Origin: Krasilnikovia cinnamomea
GTDB taxonomy: Bacteria; Actinomycetota; Actinomycetes; Mycobacteriales; Micromonosporaceae
Reading direction: 5' to 3'
Assembly: GCF_004217545.1 (NCBI RefSeq)
Contig: NZ_SHKY01000001.1
Span: forward strand, 6,448,001-6,512,000
DNA: 64,000 bases
In this document: piece after piece, positions 9,424-17,110 of the stretch
Layout of the letters: the number at the start of each line of letters is the position of its first letter
Position numbering within the stretch: position 1 is the stretch's first letter
The notes under the pieces: generated by a model
Seen by the model: the letters and a program-made list of their open reading frames with translations, nothing else
What the model was told of the DNA's origin: nothing
The model's database searches: none
Position numbers and translations under genes: made by a program

Positions 9424-10661
9424 GGCAACTCCATCATCACGACCGTCGGACCGCCGGGCGGCGACGACACCGTCATGGTGCCATCGAAGGCGGCCAGGCG
9501 ACGCTGGATGCCGCGCAGGCCGGTGCCCCGGGAAGGGTCCGCGCCGCCGCGCCCGTCGTCGGACACGACGAGCGCCAGCAGTCCGCCCGCGTACCGGATC
9601 GACACCCGGGCGGAACCGGCGCGGCTGTGCCGCACCACGTTGGCCAGCGCCTCCGCCACCGCGAAGTACGCCGCGGACTCGACCGGCGTCTCCGGCCTGC
9701 CGGGCAGATCCAGCTCGACGGCGATCGGCATCGGCAGGCTCATCGCGAGCGCGCGTACCGCGCCGTCGAGGCCGCGTTCGGCCAGCACCGGCGGGTGGAT
9801 GCCACGGACCAGGTTGCGCAGCTCCAGCAGGGCGGTGCTGCTGACCTCCCGGGCCTCGATGAGCAGCCGGCGGGCCGCGGCGGGATCGCGTTCCAGCAGC
9901 TCCTCGGCCAGGCCGATCGTCATGCCCAGCGACACCAGCCGGGCCTGCGCGCCGTCGTGCAGGTCCCGCTCGATCCGGCGCAGCTCGGCGGCCTGCGCGT
10001 CCACGGTGTCCGCCCGGGTGACCGTCAGCTGAGCGACCCGCAGCCGCAGCTCGGCGGCCTTCGTCGGGGCCAGGAAGAGCCTCGTGAACAGGGCGTTCAC
10101 CCTGAGCAGCAGGGGGGCGGCGGTGAGCCCGATCGCCAGGAACAGCACGCCCTGCGGCAACGAGAGCAGCGCCTGCGGAAGGTTCTCGATCGGCCAGAAG
10201 AAGCCGTAGCCGTACCAGTCGACGCTCAGGTAGAGCCAGAGCGGGAGCAGCGAGATGCCCTCGACGCCGTACAACGGGACGGCGACCGCGAGCAGGCCGA
10301 GCGCCAGGCCGACGACGGCGCCGGGGACGAGCCAGGCCAGGTCCCGCCAGGTGGCCGGGTCGGTCACGATCCACCGGAAACGCCGCCAGCCGCCGGGCAG
10401 GGCACGCTCCGGGCGCGGCCGGTAGGGGCGCGCGATGGCGATGCCCGCCCGCGCGGCCAGCCGCCGTTCCAGGTCGGCCCGCTTGCGTACCAGGGTCATC
10501 ACCCAGGGCAGCAGAGCCAGGCCGAGAAACGGCACCGGGATGAGTACGAGGGCGACCAGCGCCACCGCCACCAGCAGCAGGTTGGTGATCGCCAGGCCGG
10601 CCGTGCCGGCGCCGCCGCCGACGGCGCGCAGGCCGTCGCGCGCCCACGACCGTGTCTCCAT
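9375..10661 (-). CDS. Sensor histidine kinase (HisKA_3 type) with N-terminal membrane sensor
   Basis: A 428-residue kinase. Residues 1-60 and about 105-195 hold four or so membrane helices matching the putative 'Sensor' domain common in actinobacterial kinases. A coiled linker follows, then the H-box RIERDLHDGAQARL (His235) and a HATPase_c domain with an N-box (AEALANVVRHS) and G-box (DDGRGG, GTGLRGI). The start at 10661 has GGAGA upstream. It pairs with the overlapping NarL-type regulator. Sensing probably occurs within the membrane because no sizeable extracellular loop is seen; that and the divergent desaturase suggest a DesK-like membrane-state sensor. Confidence 0.88.
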   Translation of the reverse strand: METRSWARDGLRAVGGGAGTAGLAITNLLLVAVALVALVLIPVPFLGLALLPWVMTLVRKRADLERRLAARAGIAIARPYRPRPERALPGGWRRFRWIVTDPATWRDLAWLVPGAVVGLALGLLAVAVPLYGVEGISLLPLWLYLSVDWYGYGFFWPIENLPQALLSLPQGVLFLAIGLTAAPLLLRVNALFTRLFLAPTKAAELRLRVAQLTVTRADTVDAQAAELRRIERDLHDGAQARLVSLGMTIGLAEELLERDPAAARRLLIEAREVSSTALLELRNLVRGIHPPVLAERGLDGAVRALAMSLPMPIAVELDLPGRPETPVESAAYFAVAEALANVVRHSRAGSARVSIRYAGGLLALVVSDDGRGGADPSRGTGLRGIQRRLAAFDGTMTVSSPPGGPTVVMMELPCVLSSPKTSPSSGTA

Positions 10662-10715
10662 GGTTCTCCATTCTTCCCGGCCCCACCATGCGCACGTTCC
10701 CGCCGGTGCCGCGCG

Positions 10716-10727
10716 GGTGCTAGCACC
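10716..10727. promoter_or_regulatory. Perfect 12-bp palindrome in the kinase/desaturase divergent promoter region
   Basis: GGTGCTAGCACC is its own reverse complement and sits in the 125-nt gap between the divergent kinase (start 10661) and desaturase (start 10787), 59 nt before the desaturase ATG. The position suits an operator for the neighbouring response regulator. This is inference from symmetry and position only. Confidence 0.45.
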
Positions 10728-10786
10728 ACCATCCGGGGGGTTCTGGCACTCCTGACTCCGCGCCGGGCGGCCGCGAGGCTGAGGGC

Positions 10787-11812
10787 ATGACGATGACGAC
10801 GGAGCCCGCGCGGCCGGCGACCGGAAGCGACTTCGCCGAACTGAATCGCCGGGTGGCCCGGGCCGGCCTGCTCGAACGCAGGCCGGCCTACTACGCGGCG
10901 CGGCTGGCCACCGTGTCGGTGGCGCTGATCGGCGGCTGGACGGCGTTCTTCCTGGTCGGGCCCTCGTGGTGGACGCTGGCCGTGGCCGCCTTCCTGGCGG
11001 TAACCTTCGCCCAGGTGGCGTTGGTGGCGCACGATCTCGCCCACCGCCAGGTCTTCCGCACGAGGCGCGCCAGCGAGATCACCGGACGGATCGCCGGCAA
11101 CCTCGGCGTCGGGATGAGCTACGGCTGGTGGATGGACAAGCACACCCGCCACCACAACAACCCGAACCATGACGATCTCGACCCGGACGTGGCCCCCGAG
11201 GTGCTGATCTGGGCCACCGAGTCCGCCTGGGGCCGGCGCGGGCTGAAGGGCTTCCTCACCCGCCACCAGGCGGGGCTGTTCTTCCCGCTGCTCACGCTGC
11301 TCGGCATCGACCTGAAGGTGTCCAGCGTCAAGGCGCTGATCCGCGGCGACATGAAACGCCGCAACCTGGAGGCGGCACTACTGGTGCTGCACCTGGCCGG
11401 GTACCTGGCCGCGCTGCTGCTGGTGCTCTCCCCGGCGCAGGCGCTCGGATTCCTCGTGGTGCACCAGGCCCTGTTCGGGGTGTACCTGGGCATGACCTTC
11501 GCCCCGAATCACAAAGGCATGCCGCACCCGGACGGCACCGAGGACTTCCTGCGCAAGCAGGTGCTGACCTCACGCAACGTGACCGGAGGCCGGTTCACGG
11601 ACGCGCTGCTGGGCGGGCTGAACTACCAGATCGAGCACCACCTGTTCCCGGCCATGCCGACGCCCAACCTGCGTCGGGCACAGCCGATCGTGGCGGCGTA
11701 CTGCGCCGAGATCGGCGTCGCCTACGCGGAGACGGGCCTGCTGGAGTCGTACCGGCAGGCGCTGCGGCACCTGCACGAGGTGGGCGCGCCGCTGCGGGCC
11801 GGTCGCCGGTAG
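10787..11812 (+). CDS. Membrane fatty acid desaturase
   Basis: A 341-residue integral membrane di-iron desaturase. The three histidine boxes are intact: HDLAH (about 81-85), HTRHHNNPNHDD (about 120-125) and QIEHHLFPAMPTPN near the C-terminus. Two pairs of hydrophobic helices separate them (about 43-75 and 195-235). It would introduce a double bond into membrane lipid acyl chains using O2 and an electron donor. No ferredoxin or reductase gene lies beside it. It is divergent from the two-component system, so regulation by membrane fluidity is plausible. Regiospecificity cannot be read from sequence. Confidence 0.9.
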   Translation: MTMTTEPARPATGSDFAELNRRVARAGLLERRPAYYAARLATVSVALIGGWTAFFLVGPSWWTLAVAAFLAVTFAQVALVAHDLAHRQVFRTRRASEITGRIAGNLGVGMSYGWWMDKHTRHHNNPNHDDLDPDVAPEVLIWATESAWGRRGLKGFLTRHQAGLFFPLLTLLGIDLKVSSVKALIRGDMKRRNLEAALLVLHLAGYLAALLLVLSPAQALGFLVVHQALFGVYLGMTFAPNHKGMPHPDGTEDFLRKQVLTSRNVTGGRFTDALLGGLNYQIEHHLFPAMPTPNLRRAQPIVAAYCAEIGVAYAETGLLESYRQALRHLHEVGAPLRAGRR

Positions 11813-11824
11813 CGGCCGGCCGGT

Positions 11825-13096
11825 TCAGCGGGAGGCGACCGGCGTGCCGTGCCGGGCGGTCTTGGCCCGGTACATCGCGCTGTCGGCCGCCGCCAGCAGC
11901 CCCTTGGCGTCGTACGACGTCCCGGTGCCCACGGCCACGCCGACGCTGACGTCCACGCTGACCTCGCCGGCGGCCAGCGCGACCGGCTGCCGCACCACGT
12001 CCCGGATCCGGGTGGTCAACCCCTGCGCGCGCCGCTCGCAGTCGGGGCCGGTGAGGATCGCGACGAACTCGTCGCCGCCGAGCCGGCCCACGAAGTCCTC
12101 CGAGCGGATCGCGCCACGCAGCCGCCGCCCCATCGACCGCAGCAGCTCGTCGCCGGCCGCGTGACCGTACCCGTCGTTGATCTGCTTGAAGCCGTCGAGG
12201 TCGAGGAAGAGCACCGCCACCTGACTCAACCGCATGTCCAACGCGCGGGCCAGGTGCTCCAGCAACGTCGCCCGGTTCGGGAGTTCGGTGAGCGGGTCCA
12301 TCCGGGCCTGCTGGGTGAGCTGCTGCTCGGCCGCCTTGGCGGCGGTCACATCGATCAGGTGGGCCACGAACGAGCCGCTGTCGGCGAGCGCGCCCAGGCA
12401 GACGTGCACCCAGGCCTCCGTGCCGTCGGAGCGGCGGAAGCGCAGATCCCCCCGGCTGGCGTCGATCTCTCCGGCGGCCAGGGCGTGGAAGCCGGCGCGG
12501 GCGCGCTGCCGGTCCGTCACGTCGACCCACTGCCAGTACGGGTTGCCCACGATGCCGGCGGCGGACTCGGCCAGCAGCACCGCCAGCGCCGGGTTCGCCT
12601 CGGTCACCGATCCCGTGGCGTCGAGGATCGCCATCCCGGTGGGCGCGTTGCGGAAGGCGGCCTGGAAGCGCTGCTGGGCGGCGGCGAGTTCGGCCTCGGC
12701 CCGCTTGCGGGCGGTGATCTCCCGGGCCACGATCAGCGCCGCCGGACGGCCCTGGAACTCCAGCGGCGTCCCGGCGGCCTCGATGTCGACCACGCCGCCG
12801 TCGAGGCGGACCAGCTTCTCCTCGACGTACTCCAGCGGCTCGCCCTCGGCCGTGAGCGAGCGCATCCGCGCCGTGCCCGGGTCCCGGTAGTCCGGGTGCA
12901 TGAACTCGATCGCCGGCCGGTCCTGCAGGTCGGCGATGGTGCGCGCACCGAGCAGCGCGAGTCCGCGGGCGTTCGCGAAAACGTGATATCCGTCGCAGAT
13001 CACGAAGATGGTGTCCGGGGACAGGTCCACCAGGGCCTGGAACCACGCGTCGCCCGCCCTCGCGAGGGCAGCCGGCGCGGTACGCCCGTCGGTCAC
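11825..13096 (-). CDS. PAS-PAS-GGDEF diguanylate cyclase
   Basis: A 423-residue protein, predicted soluble, with two PAS domains (about 15-130 and 140-255) and a GGDEF domain (about 265-423). The active site RLGGDEFVAIL is intact, and the metal-binding LFLDLDGFKQIN is present. RSED lies exactly five residues before GGDEF, an intact RxxD product-inhibition site, so feedback-controlled c-di-GMP synthesis is predicted. There is no EAL or HD-GYP domain. The start is GTG 13096. It converges on the desaturase with a 12-nt gap. The PAS ligands are unknown. Confidence 0.9.
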   Translation of the reverse strand: MTDGRTAPAALARAGDAWFQALVDLSPDTIFVICDGYHVFANARGLALLGARTIADLQDRPAIEFMHPDYRDPGTARMRSLTAEGEPLEYVEEKLVRLDGGVVDIEAAGTPLEFQGRPAALIVAREITARKRAEAELAAAQQRFQAAFRNAPTGMAILDATGSVTEANPALAVLLAESAAGIVGNPYWQWVDVTDRQRARAGFHALAAGEIDASRGDLRFRRSDGTEAWVHVCLGALADSGSFVAHLIDVTAAKAAEQQLTQQARMDPLTELPNRATLLEHLARALDMRLSQVAVLFLDLDGFKQINDGYGHAAGDELLRSMGRRLRGAIRSEDFVGRLGGDEFVAILTGPDCERRAQGLTTRIRDVVRQPVALAAGEVSVDVSVGVAVGTGTSYDAKGLLAAADSAMYRAKTARHGTPVASR

Positions 13097-13310
13097 GACC
13101 CATCACCACCCAGCGCCAGTCAGCATTCCGCAGATGACCGATCGGCCGGGCAACGCCGCTCCTGAGGAGGAAGATCAGCGCGCTTCGGCGTACCCGACCG
13201 GCCCGCGGCTGGGTACGTCGATCCGCACCGAATGACCGATCCGAGGCGGGGTCGACTGCCGCGTGTGGCAGGGTGTCGTGATAGATCGTCGCGGCGCGCG
13301 GAGGCAAGCA

Positions 13311-14090
13311 GTGGGTTCGGAAACCAGCACGGATCTGTCGGTCACCGTCGCGGACGGGGTGGCCGTGCTGGAGATGCGCCGCCCCCCGGCGAACCACGTC
13401 GACGAGTCGCTGCTGGAGCGGATCGTCGCCGCCGCGCTGGCCCTGGATGACGACCCCGCCTGCCGGGTGATCATGCTGGCGTCGGAGGGCAAGCACTTCT
13501 GCGCCGGTGCGGACCTCGGTGAGGGCGAGTTCGTCCGGGACCGGGCGGCCGCGGCCGAGGGCCTGTACCGGTGGGCGGCCCGGCTGTTCGACGTACGGAC
13601 CCCGGTGATCGCCGCCGTGCAGGGCAGCGCCGTGGGTGGGGGGCTGGGCCTGGCCTGCGCCGCCGACTTCCGGGTCGCGGAGGCGTCGACGCGGTTCGTG
13701 GCGAACTTCGCGCGACTGGGCTTCCACCAGGGCTTCGGCCTGAGCGTGACCCTGCCGGAACTGGTGGGCCGGCAGGCGGCGGCCGACATGCTGCTGACCG
13801 CACGGCGCGTCGGCGGCGACGAGGCCGTACGGATCGGTCTTGCCGACCGGCTCGCGGAGCCCGGCCGGGTGCGCGAGACCGCCCGGGCGCTGGCGCTGCA
13901 GATCGCCGCGTCGGCACCGCTGGCGGTCCGGTCGATCCGGGGAACTCTGCGCGCTGACCTGGCCGACCGCGTGCGGCGGGCACTTGAGCAGGAACTGGCC
14001 GAGCAGCGCGTGTTGTGGGCGACCCGCGACAGCGCCGAGGGCATCGAGGCCAGCCTGCAGCGGCGTACGCCGGTGTTCCACGGCGAGTGA
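13311..14090 (+). CDS. Enoyl-CoA hydratase/isomerase family protein
   Basis: A 259-residue crotonase-fold protein. ASEGKHFCAGADL and QGSAVGGGLGLACAADFRVA provide the two oxyanion-hole segments. The usual hydratase Glu after the second segment is not clear (FVANFARLGFHQGFGLSVTLPELVG), so the chemistry could be hydratase, isomerase or hydrolase-like. The GTG at 13311 is chosen because GGAGG lies 6 nt upstream (13300-13304); the open frame reaches back to 13263 without a comparable ribosome site. It stands alone, with no other beta-oxidation gene beside it. Confidence 0.85.
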   Translation: MGSETSTDLSVTVADGVAVLEMRRPPANHVDESLLERIVAAALALDDDPACRVIMLASEGKHFCAGADLGEGEFVRDRAAAAEGLYRWAARLFDVRTPVIAAVQGSAVGGGLGLACAADFRVAEASTRFVANFARLGFHQGFGLSVTLPELVGRQAAADMLLTARRVGGDEAVRIGLADRLAEPGRVRETARALALQIAASAPLAVRSIRGTLRADLADRVRRALEQELAEQRVLWATRDSAEGIEASLQRRTPVFHGE

Positions 14091-14387
14091 GCCGACGGGC
14101 GCTCCATGATGGACCGGTCAGTACCGGGGACCTGAAAGAACCTCCGATACTTTGCCTCTGTTCATCGAGCGCGCGGTGTGCTCAGCGCGACCGCGCCGAC
14201 ACGGTTGGTGTCGACTCCACCGACCGGTGTCGCCGGATCGGTCCGCAACCTCGGCCGTACAGGCGGAAGGCTCCTTTGTGGGGGTACGCGCGATCGAGAC
14301 CGCTATATCGTCGGCACCGCCGTCGAGAACGGCGCCGGAGGCATCCCCCCGCCCCCGCCTCATCCCCCGAGCAATGAGGACTGACAA
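14091..14387 (+). other. Gene-free 297-nt region upstream of the neprosin-like gene
   Basis: No convincing reading frame is seen. It ends with a GAGGA ribosome site before GTG 14388. Several GC-rich inverted segments (for example around 14202-14245 and 14310-14340) could fold, so a structured leader is possible, but I could not match it to a known riboswitch. Confidence 0.3.
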
Positions 14388-15506
14388 GTGTCGATCTCCC
14401 GCCGCGGTCTCATCGCCGCCGGCCTTGCCGTGGTCACCGTCGGCTCGATGAGCGTCGTCTTTACGCTCAACGCCGGCGCGGCCGAGAACACCGACAGCGT
14501 CTCCGTGGTGACCTCCTCGAGCGCGACCGACGACCCTGCCACCACGTCATCGTCGAGCGCCGCGCCGGACGCCGGCCCGGGCGACTCCGCACCACCGCCG
14601 GTCCTGCCCTGGGGCGGCGAACCGACGGATCTCACCCAGGCGGAACCCGGCGCCAGCAGCGCCGAGGTCGCGGCCGAGGGGGCGGACGTCGCACCGGCCG
14701 ACACCAGCGGGGACACCGAGCCCGACCCCGAGTTCGCGCCCAAGGGCCTGAGCACGCGCGGCGGCGTCGTCAAGAACAGCACCACCGACGTGGTGCCGCC
14801 GAAGCCGCCCGCGTTCAAGGAGCCCGGCGGCGGGTCGCAGGTCAACTACTTCTACTCCGTCGGATCGCAGAACGTCAGCGTCGGGGGGCTGCTGTTCAGC
14901 GGCACGTACGCGAACTTCACCATCGCCAAACCGGAGCTGGCGGCGGGGGACTACCACACGCTGGCCGAGATGAGCGTGCAGTCGCTCGACGGCGCGCACA
15001 TCGTCGAGGTCGGCTGGAACGTGGACCGCACGGTCAACGGCGACAGCGACCCCCACCTGTTCGTCTACCACTGGGTGAACCACCAGGAGACCTGCTACAA
15101 CGCGTGCGGCTTCGTCCAGTACAGCCAGAACATCACGCCGGGCGACACCCTGCCGCAGGGCGTGAGCAAGCAGTTCGGCATCCAGCACTACAACGGCGCG
15201 TGGTGGATCGCGTACGACACGGAATGGGTGGGCTACTTCCCGGACAGCCTGTGGGGTGGGCAGTTCACCCTCACCGGAACGGTGCAGTACTTCGGCGAGG
15301 TCGCCTCGCCCAACAGCCAAACGTGCACCGACATGGGCAACGGCCTGCCCGCCAGCAACGCCAGCGCGGCACGCATCGGCAGCGTCTCCTTCCTCAGCCC
15401 GCTCGACGTGAACCTGTCCACGTACGCCGTCCCCAGCCTCTACACTGTCGCCCAGCTGAGCAATCGCACCTTCCGCTACGGCGGCCCCGGCTCCGGGGCC
15501 TGCTGA
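14388..15506 (+). CDS. Secreted neprosin-domain protein
   Basis: A 372-residue exported protein. The N-terminus SRRGLIAAGLAVVTVGSMS is a signal peptide, with a twin Arg that could mark Tat export. It is followed by a long Ser/Asp/Pro-rich acidic region (about 30-115) and a C-terminal neprosin (DUF239) domain. Recognisable features are HTLAEMSVQSLDGAHIVEVGW, a Cys pair in ETCYNACGF, and TEWVGYFPDSLWGG. Neprosin proteins are glutamic endopeptidases that cut after proline; Glu in IVEVGW and in DTEWVGY are candidate catalytic residues. The acidic region may act as a propeptide. No operon partner. Confidence 0.75.
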   Translation: MSISRRGLIAAGLAVVTVGSMSVVFTLNAGAAENTDSVSVVTSSSATDDPATTSSSSAAPDAGPGDSAPPPVLPWGGEPTDLTQAEPGASSAEVAAEGADVAPADTSGDTEPDPEFAPKGLSTRGGVVKNSTTDVVPPKPPAFKEPGGGSQVNYFYSVGSQNVSVGGLLFSGTYANFTIAKPELAAGDYHTLAEMSVQSLDGAHIVEVGWNVDRTVNGDSDPHLFVYHWVNHQETCYNACGFVQYSQNITPGDTLPQGVSKQFGIQHYNGAWWIAYDTEWVGYFPDSLWGGQFTLTGTVQYFGEVASPNSQTCTDMGNGLPASNASAARIGSVSFLSPLDVNLSTYAVPSLYTVAQLSNRTFRYGGPGSGAC

Positions 15507-15523
15507 GCGTCCGGGCCGCCGGG

Positions 15524-15861
15524 TCAGCGGTGCCAGCGTTCGGCCAGCAGCGCGAAGGAGCGCACGCGATCGGCGTGGTCGTGGGTGACGGTGGTGACCA
15601 GCAGCTCGTCGGCCCCGGTGACGCGTTGCAGGGTGGTCAGCCGCTCGGCGACGACATCCGGGGTGCCGACGAACTGGGTGTCGACCCGGTCGGCGACGAG
15701 ATCCCGGTCGGCGTCGGTCCACGGCAGGGTGTCGGCCTCGGCCGGACTGGGGTAGGGCATCGCCCCGGCCCCGGCAGCCCTCGTTCGCCGGCCACCCGGG
15801 CGCTCTCACCCCCGCTGCTGCCCAGAATCCAGATCTGCAGGTCGGCGCCCTCGCCCGGCAC
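15524..15861 (-). pseudogene. Remnant of an LLM-class flavin-dependent monooxygenase
   Basis: Two minus-strand pieces belong to one luciferase-like (LLM) protein but lie in different frames. The upstream piece (about 15800-15861) reads GADLQIWILGSSGGESARVA plus ERGLP, a classic mid-protein LLM segment. The downstream piece (15524-15760) is the C-terminal third, with TQFVGTPDVVAERL and ADELLVTTVTHDHADRVRSF. Some 80 residues normally between them are missing, the N-terminal half is gone, and the frame changes at the junction. It therefore cannot make a functional enzyme. It lies beside two intact LLM genes, which suggests a third monooxygenase once belonged to this sulfur island. Confidence 0.75.
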
Positions 15862-15902
15862 GGCCCGCGCCTCGGACGGTCATGCCTTGAACATACTTTC
15901 CC

Positions 15903-15920
15903 GATAGGACTTGAGGATAT
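15903..15920 (+). promoter_or_regulatory. Sulfur-island promoter motif, copy A
   Basis: GATAGGACTTGAGGATAT, 50 nt before the start of the first LLM monooxygenase. It shares ATAGG, CTT and GGATAT elements, in the same order, with a motif in the flavin-reductase/importer divergent region. It stands out as AT-rich against its GC-rich surroundings. A binding site for a sulfur-responsive regulator is inferred. Confidence 0.4.
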
Positions 15921-15970
15921 CCCGCGTCCTGCCTAGCGTGAGGCGTCTACCGTCGACGCGTGAGGTGCCC

Positions 15971-17110
15971 ATGAGCCGTTCGCTGCCCCTGCGTCTCGCC
16001 GTCGCGCTGAACGGTGCCGGATGGCACCCGGCCGCCTGGCGGGAACCCACCGCCCGCCCCGCCGATCTGTTCACCGCCGGGTACTGGACCGACCTGGTCC
16101 GCGAGGCCGAGCACGGCCTGCTCGACTTCGTCACGATCGAGGACGCGCTCGGCATGCAGTCCAGCCGGGCCGACGGCCCGGACGAGCGCACCGACCAGGT
16201 GCGCGGGCGGCTCGACGCGGTGCAGATCGCGGCACGCATCGCGCCCCTGACCCGGCACGTCGGGCTGATCCCCACGGCCACGGTCACCCACACCGAGCCC
16301 TTCCACGTGGCCAAGGCGATCGCCACCCTGGACTACGTCAGCGCCGGGCGGGCCGGGTGGCAGGTCCAGGTCTCCGAGCTCCCGCACGAGTCGGCCCACT
16401 TCGGTCGCCGGGTGGTCGAGACCGGGCCGCGGGGCGTCCAGGACCTGCTGGACGAGGCCGCGGACTACGTCGAGGTGGTGCGCCGGCTCTGGGACAGCTG
16501 GGAGGACGACGCGGAGATCCGCGACGCCGCCACCGGCCGGTTCATCGACCGCGACAAGCTCCACTACATCGGCTTCACCGGCCGGTGGTTCAGCGTGCAG
16601 GGCCCGTCCATCACGCCGCGCCCGCCGCAGGGTCAGCCGCCGGTCGGCGCCCCGGCAGCCACGGGCCTGGCCGCCCGCGCCGGCGCCGACGTGGTCTTCA
16701 CGACCCCCCGCGACACCGACGACGTTCGCGACATCGTCGGCGACCAGTCCGCTCCGCACGTCTTCGCCGACCTCGTTGTGGTCCTCGACGGCGACGCGCA
16801 GGCCGCCCGCGCGCACCGGCGGCGACTCGACGACGTGGACGGCGCCGGTTTCCCGCCGGACGCGGCGGTGTTCGCGGGCACCCCGGGTGAGCTGGCCGAC
16901 CGGCTCCTGCGATGGCATGCCGCCGGCCTCACGGGCGTGCGGCTGCTGCCCGCCCGGCTGCCCGCCGACCTCCGCGCGATCAGCCGCGGCCTGGTCCCCG
17001 AACTGCAGACCCGCGGCGCGTTCCGCCACCGGTACGAAGCCACCACGCTGCGCGGACTGCTCGGGCTGCCCCGGCCCGCCAACCGATACGCGGAGGACAG
17101 CGTTGCCTAA
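15971..17110 (+). CDS. LLM-class FMN-dependent monooxygenase
   Basis: A 379-residue bacterial-luciferase-like (TIM-barrel) protein. LDFVTIEDALG, ARIAPLTRHVGLIPTATVTH and AIATLDYVSAGRAGWQVQVS are typical of the LLM family that takes reduced FMN from a partner reductase. It is shorter than SsuD/NtaA relatives in its C-terminal half, with a compressed region after residue 210. The start at 15971 has GAGG five nt upstream; an earlier in-frame start at 15911 lies within the promoter motif. It overlaps the next LLM gene by 8 nt. With the flavin reductases and importer nearby, it probably attacks an organosulfur compound, although amine or other substrates remain possible. Confidence 0.82.
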   Translation: MSRSLPLRLAVALNGAGWHPAAWREPTARPADLFTAGYWTDLVREAEHGLLDFVTIEDALGMQSSRADGPDERTDQVRGRLDAVQIAARIAPLTRHVGLIPTATVTHTEPFHVAKAIATLDYVSAGRAGWQVQVSELPHESAHFGRRVVETGPRGVQDLLDEAADYVEVVRRLWDSWEDDAEIRDAATGRFIDRDKLHYIGFTGRWFSVQGPSITPRPPQGQPPVGAPAATGLAARAGADVVFTTPRDTDDVRDIVGDQSAPHVFADLVVVLDGDAQAARAHRRRLDDVDGAGFPPDAAVFAGTPGELADRLLRWHAAGLTGVRLLPARLPADLRAISRGLVPELQTRGAFRHRYEATTLRGLLGLPRPANRYAEDSVA

